From: Trichomonas vaginalis G3
Taxonomy: Eukaryota; Parabasalia; Trichomonadida; Trichomonadidae
Length of the DNA stretch: 64,000 nt
Direction of reading: 5' to 3'
Assembly (NCBI RefSeq): GCF_026262505.1
Contig: NC_067204.1
Span: 21,855,300-21,919,299, forward strand
Under the pieces are notes generated by a model. The model was not told the DNA's origin, did no database searches, and saw nothing but the letters and a program-made list of their open reading frames with translations. Within the stretch, counting starts at the first letter, position 1; the number at the start of each line of letters is the position of its first letter. The position numbers and the translations under genes are program-made. Positions 19,309 to 29,602 of this stretch are shown here, piece after piece.

Positions 19309-20254
19309 TGTTGCATGCTAAGTTCGGTCAACGATAGAAATTGAGTGGAAATTAATCGTCGAGGAAGTACGATTATGTAAAGTAAAAAATGTTGTGGGAT
19401 TTTTAATATTATATATTATTTTATAATAAATTTTTTTGAGTCATTTTAAGAAGCACATATAATTTTTTGAATTTAAAAATTAAAGTAGTGTCAAACGAAT
19501 TTATCACTTAATTTAATACTCAGATTTCTTAAAATTAATGAAAAAAAGGTTTTCTGAGAACTTTTGAGAATGGTTTTCAAATTCCATTATTGAAAATATA
19601 TAGGTATTGTATGAAATTCAAACTCTATATTTATTAAAATTCTAAATTTTTAATAAAATAACTTTCAGAGGAATATGATTTTGAATGGTTGATTAATAAG
19701 TATAAAAATGTCTACGATTTTAAGGAGGGAATTGTTCCTTATGAGGTATACATCATAACTATATACCTCATAAGGAACAATTCCCTCTTGATAGCTGGGA
19801 AACTTTCTCTGAATAACTTATCATTTGGAGAAAGTTTCCCAGCTATCTATTAGGAACTAAAGGCTGTGAGGCACTAATATATAATCAGTGCCTCATAGCC
19901 TTTAGTTTGTTATTAAAAACGAGAAAACTTGTTCGAAATGATAAACAATTTCGAACAAGTTTTCTCGTTTTAAGGAGGGAATTGTTCCTTATGAGGTATA
20001 CATTATAACTATATACCTCATAAGGAACAATTCACTCTTGATATCCTGGATATTTTTGAATATATTTTTTTAATTAAAGTTCTCAAAAGTATTATCAAAA
20101 GTGATTTTTTAAAAATATCTCCAATTAATTAACTAATTAAAAGTATTATATTTTTAAAATTAAATAGTTTTTCAATTTTTTTGAAGGAATTGAGATACTT
20201 CCCACGACAATAAAATTGAGAGGTTTACATTATGACTGATCTTAGCATGCAACA
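19309..20254. mobile_element. 946-bp TIR element nested in LTE1 (TSD ATAT)
   Basis: The ends TGTTGCATGCTAAGTTC and, inverted, TGTTGCATGCTAAGATC are terminal inverted repeats. ATAT flanks both ends (19,305-19,308 and 20,255-20,258). LTE2 and LTE3 carry the uninterrupted site, reading AAATCATATAATC on the matching strand, so the insertion is younger than LTE amplification. The interior has its own chain of hairpins (19,728-20,045), including GAGGGAATTGTTCC stems like those in LTE. No transposase is encoded, so it is non-autonomous. Confidence 0.85.
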
Positions 20255-20337
20255 ATATAATCTATATCTATGCAAATCTCATCTAAAATTTTTTGAAACA
20301 AACCGCTACCATTTTATAATGGTCCATCTTAAATTCA

Positions 20338-21360
20338 TCATAAATTCTGGTACATGTTAGTACCAGAGTCTTCAAATCTCAAACACTCTGGTACCAACAT
20401 GTACCAGACGCGAGTTTCCAATGCCCTCGTACGATTTTCTATTAAGATCTTCTTGAATGAGAAGGTCTTCATAGAAACTCGTACGAGGGCTTCTCTTTTA
20501 AATACTCTGGTACCTGCTGTATCGGAGTCGACTTTACAGCCCTTTCCCCAATTTTGAAGCTGGGGAAAGTTTTCAAGCAATGAAAGGGAAGCTCTCGCTA
20601 TGAGGTGAAAATCTAGAATTTTTACCTCATAGCGAGTAATCTTTTGTTAATTGCTTGAAAACTTTCTTCAAATTATCAAAATTTCGAGGAAAGTTTCCTT
20701 GCTTCAAAGTAGAGATGGAGCCCTTTGAGCCACTGCATATAGGTCAGTGACTCAAAATACTCCATCTCTACTAGAAATCGCCAAAATTTGGGTCGCAATC
20801 TTTGAAATGCGACGCAAGTTTTGGCAATTTCGCGAGGGACTTGCTCCATTTGGTGCATAGATTCACACTCTATGCACCAGATGGAACAATTCTTTCGCTG
20901 ACAGCGGGAAACTTTGTCTGAATAGTTTAACATTCAGACAAAGTTTCCCGCTGTCAGAGAGGGAATGGAAGGGTAAGAGGTATATATTCATAATGTATAC
21001 CTCTTACTCTTCCATTCCCTCAAGAAAGTTCAAAAACTTGGGTGCAATCAGAACTGATTGCACCCAAGTTTTTGAACTTTATATAAGGAATTGTTGGCTA
21101 TGATGTACTGATCATGAATCAGTACATCATAGCCAACAATTCCTTCGCAAACAGTGGGAAACTTTGTCTGAATAGTTTAACATTCAGACAAAATTTCCCG
21201 CTGTCAGGGAGGGAATTAGAGGGTGGGAGATATATAGATAGACTATAAATCTCTCACCCTTTAATTCCCTCAAGAAAGTTCAAAAACTTGGGTGCAATCA
21301 GTTCTGATTGCACCCAAGTTTTTTGAATTTTGTATCAGGAATTGTTGGCTATGATGTGGA
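20338..21360. repeat. Alternating hairpin array of LTE1
   Basis: About fifteen consecutive hairpins, each roughly 55-85 bp, stand head to tail. Two types alternate in the central and right part. Type A stems carry GAGGTA or a close variant near the loop (for example in GGTAAGAGGTATA), and type B stems carry AAACTTTG or AAACTTGG (for example GGGAAACTTTGTCTGAAT). The arms are near-perfect complements of about 20-30 bp with loops of about 6-12. The array is shared with LTE2 (31,620-32,620) and LTE3 (34,690-35,635). Confidence 0.9.
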
Positions 21361-21898
21361 TAGCCGCTGCCAGACCAAATGAATTAACCGTTGTGAATAA
21401 CGTTTCTGAATCTTTATTTAAAAAGATAAAATATCACGATTTTGGCTGCGTTAAAATCAAAGAATTGATGTTTTTGTCAAAAATCTTTTAGAAGAAGTTG
21501 CACCCAATTACTTTTATCGTATTAAAAACGATTTACTTCAAACAGGTTTTATTCCTTCAATTAGAATTCGCGAGCCTCGATTGACAGATTATAAAACAAA
21601 ATTGAAAAGAGAAGTTCAATCACGTTTATACCAAGTATTAAATTTTGTTCAGAATCAAGAAGCCAATTTGAATCCATTAAGATTTTTATTGGAAAATGCT
21701 GAAGAAAAACTTTCTCAAATAAATGAGAAGATACAAAATTCAATTACATATTTAAGATCGTTTGAAATTCCAAATGAATTGTTAGATACGTATATGTTAG
21801 AAATTAATGAATTTTGTTATAATTCTCCAGATTATATTTTAGAACATTTCGAAGAATTTTTAGAGGATTTCAAAGAAAAGAATAATTTATTAGACTAA
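21340..21898 (+). pseudogene. LTE coding region, copy 1 (unknown protein)
   Basis: The whole-looking part is a frame at 21,561-21,898 encoding a helical, acidic, coiled-coil-like protein (LTDYKTKLKREVQSRLYQVL to the acidic end EFLEDFKEKNNLLD). Upstream codons on the same strand read MWIAAARPNELTVVNN and continue in another frame, so at least one frameshift is present. WIAAARPNEL faintly recalls the arginine-containing box of tyrosine recombinases, but one short match is weak. As the only coding region in LTE it is the candidate mobility or accessory protein. Confidence 0.5.
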
Positions 21899-22011
21899 AA
21901 AATTTATTATTTTTATTTATTGTGAATTTTAAATTGTCACTTTTTAAGTGTTACTCCCTATTGAAAGTGTCACTTTTTGGGTGTCACTTTTTCGGAAATT
22001 CTTATATACTC

Positions 22012-22102
22012 TTATGAGAATGAGCCTAATCAATCAGACAAAGGAAGGCTCTTTACATACTGTGCCGAATGTAGTGAAACATTAGTTCAAGGGCAGTTCG
22101 TG
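22012..22102 (+). repeat. LTE1 target duplication, right copy (91 bp)
   Basis: This is an exact copy of 18,999-19,089. It restores the zinc-finger codons in phase with the downstream transposase, so the only transposase sequence lost here is upstream. Confidence 0.95.
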
Positions 22103-23293
22103 CAATGCATTAAAAAAAGCAGGAAAAATGATTTTAAAGATCATAAGTGCAAATTTTTACTCACAATGCCCAACTACGTTCCTGCTGAGCACCAAGTTGA
22201 GAATACTCCGCAAGCAGTTGGCTCTGGTAATGATCCTTCGTTAGAAGAGATCATTGCCAGGCTTATTGCGAGCCTAGATATAAGCCTTTATGCCACAATG
22301 AAGCCAGCATTTAAAAGCTTCCTAGAGAGCTTCGCCAAGTGGCTTAAAAATAAAGTCAATCGCGAACAAGGCATCAACTTTACAATCCCAGACATTGAGT
22401 TCACACGGCGCGGTGTCAGAGAGGCATTGATTACTTTAGGCAAAACAGACTCCCCTCGGGGCCTAAAGTTCTGCGAGGAATTCCGCATCTTCTCAATTTC
22501 CCTGGACTGCGGAACACACGGCAGCTGTCATGGTCTATTCTCTTGTGTGTGCAATCCAGGCAAAACAGATCGCCACCAATTCTTCGACACAACAATTTCG
22601 ACTAATTGGACATACGAGGACTACCATACGTGGTTTGATTCTCTTAAGGTTAATAAAAACCACGTAGCTGGAGTAGTCGGAGATGGTTTGCCAGCCCAGG
22701 TTAAAGGACTCTGCCACTGGAGGCCAGAAGGAGCCCTTTTCCCTGGCTTACAAACCGTGTACATTCGTTGCCTTAACCACGTCTTGAACAATGCTATTGT
22801 CCACGCACGTAAGCAATGTCCATTGTTGAATGAACTGATGAATAGAGTTCACCAGATTATCATTATCTTTAAGAATCACGATATGAGAGCGAGATACAAG
22901 ATCAGGGTTCCATCAATCCCGGAAACTCGCTGGCTATACATATATGATACTCTGTTTTTCATCTTTGATAATCTGGAAACAATTAATACTGCTTTAAGAA
23001 GTGGAGATCTCCCACTATCCCTTTCCAGAGCTACACGTGAACAGTTACAATGGACACGTGATGGAATTCCTCCACTCTTTAAAGATGCTTTAATGATATT
23101 CAAGCCATTAAAGCAACTTCAATTATGGCTGGAATCCAACAAGTCCATGGGTGCTTATGCATTCCTGATGATACAACAGTGCCAAGGGATGTTGGATGAA
23201 ATGGCAGGAAGATTAACGCCAGATGGTGAAGAGATTCTCCGATCAATCACTACAATATTCAAAAATGATATGAAAGAATATGGTAGAATTCTC
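22012..23293 (+). pseudogene. hAT1 transposase, central catalytic part
   Basis: About 430 codons of hAT catalytic core are open. FSISLDCGTHGSCHGLF (around the first Asp) and VAGVVGDGLPAQVKGL (second Asp) have the hAT arrangement, followed by CLNHVLNNAI with the conserved Cys and His, and by IPETRWLYIYD, the hAT RW motif. The open frame continues by chance into the hairpin array that interrupts it at 23,294. It reads as one open frame but lacks its N-terminal and C-terminal parts. The hAT enzyme would cut and join DNA at its TIRs. Confidence 0.8.
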
Positions 23294-24387
23294 GTAAACG
23301 AAAAAGAGGATTTGACGCAGTCAAATCCTCTCTCTCTCAAAAAGTGGACTTTACATGGCAAATTTCAAATGCATGTAAGGTCCACTTTGATCAGTTTCAG
23401 GATGGAATTGGAGGCCATGAGGTACTGACATTGCATCAGTATCTCATAGCCTCCAATCCCTTCAAAAAATGGGAGAAACTTTGGTCGAATAATTTAACAT
23501 TCGGCCAAAGTTTCTCCCATAATTAATGAGAATGAAAGGGTAAGAGGCATATAGGGTCACTATATACCTCTTACCCTTTCATTTTCATTTGGAGGTCAAC
23601 AAACCCGGAGTTAATTGCAAACAATTAACTCCAAATTTGTTTATGTTAAGGAAGGAATTGGAGGGTAAGAGGTACATAGTATGAATATGTACCTCTTACC
23701 CTGCAATTCCTTCTAGAAAGTTCCAAAACTTTGGGTTAATTGCAAACTATTAACCCAAAGTTTTGGAACTTTCAAGTGGAGATGGAAGGCTTTGGGTATA
23801 TATTAATACAATATACCTCAAAGCCTTCCATCTCCACTACAAATGGGAGAAACTTTGTCCGAATAGTTTAACTTTCGGACAAAGTTTCTCCCATCTTTCA
23901 ATGTAATTGCTACCTGTGAGGTACTGACTTGAAGTCAGTGCTTCACAGGTAGCAATATCCAAAAATTTAAAAACATTTTATCAGTTCGTTAGAGAACTAG
24001 AGCCTCCTAGGTACTGAACCAGAATCAGTGCCTAGGGGACTCTAGTGATCTATATAAATCTGAGAAACTTTGAGGAAATTGTTCGACATTTCCTCAAAGT
24101 TTCTCAGCAATTTAGCGAGGAATGTTCGTTATTGTGTAGATATTTATAATATATACATGATAACAAACATTCCCCGCTAAAAGATGTAAAATCTTATAAG
24201 AAATAATTGCAAAAGAATAACAAATTGCAACAAATTTTATATGAAACTGAACCTTATGAGGTAGTGATTCAAGATCACCGCCTCATAAGATTCAGTTTCA
24301 ATCTCAAGTATCTCAAAAGTAAGGCTCTATTTTTTGCCATGTAAAGTGTCACTTTTCTGTCAAACTGTTTTTATCGTTTTCGTTTAC
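23294..24387. mobile_element. Hairpin-array element inserted in the hAT1 transposase
   Basis: The termini GTAAACGAAAA and its inverted partner TTTTCGTTTAC, with a second inverted match (CTTTACATGGCAAA) just inside, enclose a chain of about twelve hairpins. Types A and B alternate as in LTE (for example AGAGGTACATA stems and GAGAAACTTTG stems), but the stem sequences are mostly different. Reading across the insertion, CTC before it and AAC after it are in compatible transposase frames, with no obvious target duplication. No ORF of its own is supported. Confidence 0.75.
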
Positions 24388-25131
24388 AACAGAATAGATT
24401 TGCTTCGGTTTGCTTTCGGCTTTACACCGTTAGCAAGGAAGATCATCAGAGACAAGAAGGGTTTTGGAGGAAAGACAAGCTATCCACCTATAATGCAGTT
24501 GAAAGATGTGCAAGTCCCAACGATTCCTTCCCTGAGGATCATCAATCGCGAGATCACATTTGAGAAACTCGGTGAAATCCTTGAAGAAGAACGAACAGAA
24601 CGTGTTGACGAGGTAGCCGAGCATGATGAAGAGATCCAGCAAGCAGAAGAGGAACAAATGCTTAACGACGATCATGCAGCCGAAACAAATGCCGATGGTT
24701 CGAGGAATTTCTTGGTCTGGGATGTTGTAGATGAAGAGATAAAAGATCTATACACATTCATGATAACAATCCTCAGACAAAGAGCAATTGCCGAATCAAC
24801 AGTTGATCCAACGATCAATAAAGACGATAGAGCCAAGGAATTGATTGATGCTTACGATTTCTTCATAGAGCAAGATGATTCCCATCTTATAAATGGTCAT
24901 CATCTTGCTCAAAATGATGGCAAGTTTTGGTACATGAATGGCATAAAGCAACTAAAAGCAATAAGACCAATTGGAAAAAGGATGATGTCACTTTCGTGCA
25001 GTGAAGCAGATGTAGAACGTGTAATATCTGAATTGCGAAAGACAAGAAATTCAATGAACGAATCATGCAAAGAAGAATATGTAGCATGCCGCTTCTTCAT
25101 CAAGTTGAATGATGATCAATTTGATATTTGA
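24388..25131 (+). pseudogene. hAT1 transposase, C-terminal dimerisation part
   Basis: The segment starts NRIDLLRFAFGFTPLARKII, a common hAT core ending. After an acidic Glu-rich linker it closes with SLSCSEADVERVISELRKTRNSM, the hAT C-terminal dimerisation domain, which holds the last catalytic Glu. The stop is at 25,129-25,131. The part itself looks undamaged, but it is cut off from the rest by the array insertion. Confidence 0.8.
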
Positions 25132-26255
25132 TTTTGTTTTTTAATAAAATTTATTAAATAATTTGTTTTAAAAAGTATATTTTTATTCGTAAAGATATTA
25201 GACAGAAGGTGGCCAGCCTAATGTCTATCAATCTTTAATATTAGTAGTAATTTCCCGCATTTCTGAATGATGATTGATTAGCTTTGTTGTTATTGATGTA
25301 AAACCGGATAAGTATTAAATAATTATATTAATCTTGGCCAGGGGACTGCTGATGGCCAGTCAGCAGCGGCCACTATGAATCATTATAATTATTTAATACC
25401 TAAATTGAGGTAAAAAGCAATAAGACTTGCGAGCCTCATGCCCCTACCTCATATAAATAGAATCACACTTTAGTGAATCAACATCTATAAGAATGAAGTG
25501 TTTTGAAGCTGAAATAATATTGAATAGAAATTAATTTTTTCTGAAATTTTGAATGAAATTATGGGAAATAAAAAAATTACTAAATATTGTATTCATACAA
25601 ATATATTATTTTAAAGGAAAAATAGATGCTGATAGAAACGATGAAAATTTTGAAAACTTTACAATTAATTTATGTTCGTTAACCACAGAGCTTGCAATCC
25701 AAAGCTCACGTTAGACAACAAGAGTCATGAAGTCTCATACTAAGGGATATCCAACATATATTTTAATAATCTAATGTTTGTGACAAATATTGGGAAGAAA
25801 CGTTTTTCCCGAAAAATAATCGTCTTTTGATGTTTTTCCCGAAAATCGTTCCGATCATGACGATAGACCTCCAGGAATATGAAATATTTGTTTTTGTTAA
25901 ATTCTATGTATGCAATTAATCAGGGTATACCTTGAAGTTATTAGATCTAAGCAGATGAAGGATCTTTGTTTTTATATAAGATTATATAATTTGATTATAT
26001 TGATTTACAATGTAAATCTGTAATATTTTATATAATTTGTTGTTTTGATCCATTACACAATATTGAATTAGTTCAAAACTCTATATTAATATGTTTTGAT
26101 TGCGCATATTCATGATAACAGAATTTGTAATAAAATCAAGGTTAAAATTTAATTACATATACTATGGAGTTATATATTATGTGAAGTAAATAAGATAATA
26201 TAAGAAAATAAAAAATTATATAATTATAAAAGATCAAAAGAGTCTAAAATATTAA
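25132..26255. other. Non-coding AT-rich region with one long palindrome
   Basis: A palindrome spans 25,312-25,399 (GTATTAAATAATTATA at the left, its complement at the right), with TGGCCAGTCAGCAGCGGCCA near its centre. The right end of hAT1 and the left end of Polinton P3 should both lie in this region, but I could not place them. Confidence 0.5.
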
Positions 26256-26498
26256 ATGCAACAGCTTACAAGAGAACTCAGAGCTAAAAATATAAAGTAT
26301 GAATGTTATGTATTAGGTCATGAACTTTGGTTGTTGCTGTTTGATGAAACAAATGAGTTAGTTATGTCAGTCAAGAGAACAGAAAAATATTGTGTTAGTG
26401 AAAAGTGCACCAAGTCAATAAGATTAGGTTTGCATTATGAAGATGAGTTCGATACTGTTGAAGAAGTTTTGGATAGATATTACAAATTGCTAACTTGA
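26256..26498 (+). CDS. P3 small protein (80 aa), unknown
   Basis: The frame starts MQQLTRELRAKNIKYECYVL and looks whole. It is a compact alpha/beta-looking protein with several Cys residues and no membrane segment. The following spacer (26,499-26,579) holds two short stems with AAA loops, one of which is GGGCTC-AAA-GAGCCC, typical of gene ends in these elements. I do not recognise the family. Confidence 0.55.
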   Translation: MQQLTRELRAKNIKYECYVLGHELWLLLFDETNELVMSVKRTEKYCVSEKCTKSIRLGLHYEDEFDTVEEVLDRYYKLLT

Positions 26499-26579
26499 AA
26501 TTTTTTTTGACTGACGGCGCAAAGCGTCAAGATGGGCTCAAAGAGCCCTCCTGACTGCTTTAATTTACTAAAACATATT

Positions 26580-27182
26580 TCAAACAAAGCTTATAGTCAG
26601 TAGATAGTTTGTATACTCGTTCGAATATTTATACTTAAACTCAACTCCTGTAGTTCCTGGTGTTTCAATGATGCGGATGTTACCTATTTTCATGAATAGT
26701 GGAGTTTGACCACAGCATTCGATTTCAGGGTCGAGATAGTCAATGACACATTGTTTCCCTGTTATTCGTGATATAACATTTTCAAGGTCCTCCTTTGTTA
26801 GAATTATTTGGTTCTTGCTTATAAGATTTGTCAAAAGCTTCTTATCGTCTTTGAGTAAAATTGTTTGGTATAACTGAAGAAGGTAATGGTCTACGTTATC
26901 TGAAGGATTTGTTTGAACATTTGTGTAAGGATTGTCGTTGGCTTCTCTTGAAAGAATTTGGTCCAGTGGTGGATACTCTAACTTAACATCTGATGTAGCG
27001 TTAGCGTTTGAAGCTGAGTTTAAATTCACCGACTTAAGTTCTGGTTCTTTTTCTTTCAAACACTCTGAACTATAGTTCTTTATGACAATATTGTTTGTCG
27101 TTCGTGAGTCAACATTTGCTGTTGGTTCAATTGGAACATTAACGGCACCAGCTAAGATGGATTTGCTTCTCATTTCATACAT
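26580..27182 (-). CDS. P3 protein (200 aa), unknown
   Basis: The protein begins MYEMRSKSILAGAVNVPIEP. A low-complexity Asn/Ser-rich N-terminal half is followed by a more structured C-terminal half (LDPEIECCGQTPLFMKIGNIRIIETPG). It is transcribed divergently from the 133-residue gene across a perfect palindrome. A structural role is possible; nothing identifies it. Confidence 0.55.
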   Translation of the reverse strand: MYEMRSKSILAGAVNVPIEPTANVDSRTTNNIVIKNYSSECLKEKEPELKSVNLNSASNANATSDVKLEYPPLDQILSREANDNPYTNVQTNPSDNVDHYLLQLYQTILLKDDKKLLTNLISKNQIILTKEDLENVISRITGKQCVIDYLDPEIECCGQTPLFMKIGNIRIIETPGTTGVEFKYKYSNEYTNYLLTISFV

Positions 27183-27209
27183 ATAAAAACCTTTTATATG
27201 TATGAAATG
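27171..27209. promoter_or_regulatory. Palindromic divergent promoter of P3
   Basis: Two 18-base arms (CATTTCATACATATAAAA and its exact complement) surround ACC. Each arm contains the first codons of one of two divergent genes, so both proteins begin MYEM. The arms also carry a TATA-like stretch. A shared bidirectional control region is the likely explanation. Confidence 0.6.
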
Positions 27210-27599
27210 AACAATATACTCGACATGGGTTTGAATGTAAAGCTAACGAATGAAAATACTGTTGAATTCACTGAGACAGGAGCTGTGTATAAAGATGTAG
27301 AACTACTGAACAAAAGAGCTAAGGGAAGAAGCAGGAACATGAACAAAGGGTGGAAGCCTATAAAAATTTATGTCAACGATGGCTCAGGAGGTTCAAACAT
27401 AAAGTATGCAGAAAGTTATAGAGTTTATGCTCTCAAAGGTGAAAAGCCTTCATTTAAGAACAGCTATTCTAACGCATATCCTCAAAAGCTAACGGATGGG
27501 GAAGTGGATGATATGAATGACAGCAAAAATATTAACAGAAATGGCGACAGAGATGCATGGAATTTGTTTACCATCAGTCAATTGAAGGTTAAACTTTAA
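27198..27599 (+). CDS. P3 protein (133 aa), unknown
   Basis: The frame begins MYEMNNILDMGLNVKLTNEN and is polar with a basic middle (NKRAKGRSRNMNKGWKP). Its 3' end meets that of the packaging ATPase, which lies on the other strand. I do not recognise a domain. Confidence 0.5.
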   Translation: MYEMNNILDMGLNVKLTNENTVEFTETGAVYKDVELLNKRAKGRSRNMNKGWKPIKIYVNDGSGGSNIKYAESYRVYALKGEKPSFKNSYSNAYPQKLTDGEVDDMNDSKNINRNGDRDAWNLFTISQLKVKL

Positions 27600-28482
27600 A
27601 ACAATGTTGGTCGTTCCCATGGAATATTTTTGACTTTAATGGTATTAGTCATGATATGAATCTCAAGGTATGAACGAGGAGAGATGAGAGACTTATATGC
27701 TTCCCAAATTTCTTCAAAAGGTAATGTTATACCTGACTGTTTCCAAATGAGTTCAATATCATAACGTGAGAAACCTTGAAAGATAACGAAGTCAGTTATG
27801 AGACGTTTTATGTTTAAAGCAAGAAAACGCCATGTTTGCATAAGTATTGCTACAGTTAAATGGTAATGTCTGACTTTAGTTATGATGTTAGCTAATGGTG
27901 AGTCTGGTTTTGACACTAAACCTTTACCAGCGAAGTCGTCACAAACTAATAAAGTGTTTGATGGATATTTTTGAAGGGGTATTTTGAAAGTTTTGACAGA
28001 ATGTAGTTTGTAAGTCGTTTCATATCGTAAACTCCTGAGTATTGACGTAAGTGGTGTTTGTCAATAATTCTTTCCATCTCCTCAGAAGTCTTTTGCATTC
28101 CTGACTGTATAAATTCAACGATGGCATAATATTTCCTCTTACGTCGAATGTAACGTTGAAGAAATTCAATGAGTTCGCTATCTGGAACTTTAACGACAGA
28201 TGCTTGAACTTTTGACATGAATGTTTTCGCTGTTGAATCCATAGAGTCTGAAGTTGCTGATATAATGATTTGGTCATAGTAAGAGTCGTTTCCTAAACGC
28301 TCTGTTATGAGTATATGACGAATGAGGTTAAATGTCTTACCTGAACCCATCTTTCCACAATAGAAATACACACCATTTGAACAGAATTCATAATCTTTGC
28401 TGAAAGGAAGAATAAGAGAAGAGTTAAGTATGTCTGTAGTTTCATTCATGTCTTCATCTACATCATGTATTAAATGCTTCAT
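27596..28482 (-). pseudogene. P3 packaging ATPase (FtsK/HerA, A32-like)
   Basis: A Walker A loop (CGKMGSGKTFNLI) lies close to the N-terminus and an aspartate pair in a Walker B setting is further on, followed by a helical C-terminal part. This is the layout of the short ATPases that pump DNA into Polinton and virophage capsids. The same architecture appears in P2 at 39,850-40,725 with low sequence similarity. The part is slightly broken. Confidence 0.75.
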
Positions 28483-28498
28483 TTTATCTCCATTAAAA

Positions 28499-29379
28499 AT
28501 GCAAGTCAGAAATATTCAGAACATAGCACCGAGTCTAACTGACAAGAGTATAAAGATATACTATGAACACGTTATGATGAAACCAACCAAAATTCAAGAA
28601 AGTCAGTATACTATGAATATCCAAGACACTGGGTAGAGTATGTAGGAGGTGAGAAAGCTATTGAAATCAGACAGGTTCGAAGTATTCCAGCAGGAAGAAC
28701 AATATTATTGAAGAACTTTAATGTTTTGAGATATAATGATGAAACAAAGAAGCAAGATAGTTTCCCTGTTGCTGTGTATGTGAACCTAGACACAGGAGAT
28801 GACATGAAAGTTTTTAACACAAAGCTTCAAACGGTAGTGAGAGAACAACTTACTGCGGAAGGACATCCATTACCTTCAGAAGTTACCATAGCATATAATT
28901 TTGAAACAAACTCAATAGATTTTAAAGTCGTCTCTGCAAAGAAGTCAGGATTTACATTTAATGAAGCAGATGTCTATTCGAATGAAAACTTCAAAGCTAT
29001 TGCATGGTTAGATAATGACGATTGCTTTAAGAAAATCTTTAAATTCAGTGACTCAACGATGTCAATAGATGACCTTCGTGGAATGTTACCATCGACGTTT
29101 ACAGTAGAAGGTTCAGCAGGATTGCTTACAAGTTTTTCAATTGGTGGCATTTGGTCTCGTGAGAACATTGTTATAAAATCCAGTATAAGTGAATTTGCTG
29201 AAGAATCTATATTATGTCTTTCAAACTATATGTATTCGCCGCCGAAGCATTATAGTATAACAAACTTTGTCAGTAAGTTTAATATAAGACTTGTTGAACC
29301 TTCTTCAATGAAAGATGTTGTGCTACCTAAAGATGGAAAGGATGGACTCATTATTGAGATGATTTTAATAGCATATTAA
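28499..29379 (+). pseudogene. P3 probable capsid (penton-like) protein
   Basis: A mostly beta-type protein of roughly 290 codons, with FPVAVYVNLDTGDDM in its N-terminal half and ending IIEMILIAY. In position and general pattern it resembles the P2 protein at 52,277-53,134. Polintons encode a double jelly-roll major capsid and a single jelly-roll penton protein; the length suits the smaller one. The assignment is inference. The part shows about one break. Confidence 0.45.
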
Positions 29380-29550
29380 ATGAGCTTGTTCTTGAAGGTC
29401 ATTCATGATGAAATAATTGTTGTAGAAGATGTTAGCAATTGTTCAGACATTTTGAAGCGTATAGATGATATAAGAAATAAGTTAGATAGACCGCAAAGCG
29501 GTGAGGACGAAGCCCGGAGAACGCTTTGTTTCATTGACTTTCTCCAGTAA
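29380..29550 (+). CDS. P3 small protein (56 aa), unknown
   Basis: The start codon follows the preceding stop directly (TAAATG), so the two are tightly coupled. The protein reads MSLFLKVIHDEIIVVEDVSN onward and is acidic and compact. GC stems lie inside its 3' half. Confidence 0.4.
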   Translation: MSLFLKVIHDEIIVVEDVSNCSDILKRIDDIRNKLDRPQSGEDEARRTLCFIDFLQ

Positions 29551-29602
29551 CGAGAACTTTTATGAGATAATATTGAAGAGAGATGATTTTAATATGGTGT
29601 AA

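Larger units (their letters stand above)
19090..22011 (+). mobile_element. LTE1: TIR element with a 91-bp target duplication
   Basis: The left end GAAACAATAAGAATTACC and the right end, read inward as GAGTATATAAGAATTTCC, share ATAAGAATTWCCGAAAAAGTGACA as imperfect terminal inverted repeats. The 2,922-bp element contains a hairpin array (20,338-21,360), a coding region near its right end (21,340-21,898) and a separate 946-bp element inserted at 19,309-20,254. LTE2 and LTE3 are further copies in the opposite orientation. The family has no feature of LINEs or retroviruses. The coding region is unrecognised. Confidence 0.85.
18878..25131 (+). mobile_element. hAT1 DNA transposon coding region, interrupted twice
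   Basis: One hAT transposase is spread over 18,878-19,089, 22,012-23,293 and 24,388-25,131. LTE1 (19,090-22,011) splits the N-terminal zinc finger and a hairpin-array element (23,294-24,387) splits the centre. Removing the second insertion in thought leaves compatible frames across the junction. There is also a likely frameshift near 18,960-18,990 beside an A run, so the element is dead. The hAT TIRs were not identified. Confidence 0.7.

Noticed and set aside
20354-20933. Open frames in the LTE hairpin arrays, for example 20,676-20,933 with copies at 32,022 and 35,046
   Set aside because: They consist of hairpin arms read in sequence and are kept only because the arrays themselves are conserved between LTE copies.
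18999-22102. LTE1 as a LINE or SINE insertion because of its long target duplication
   Set aside because: It has clear terminal inverted repeats at both ends, no A tail and no reverse transcriptase, and full-length ends are kept in all three copies.
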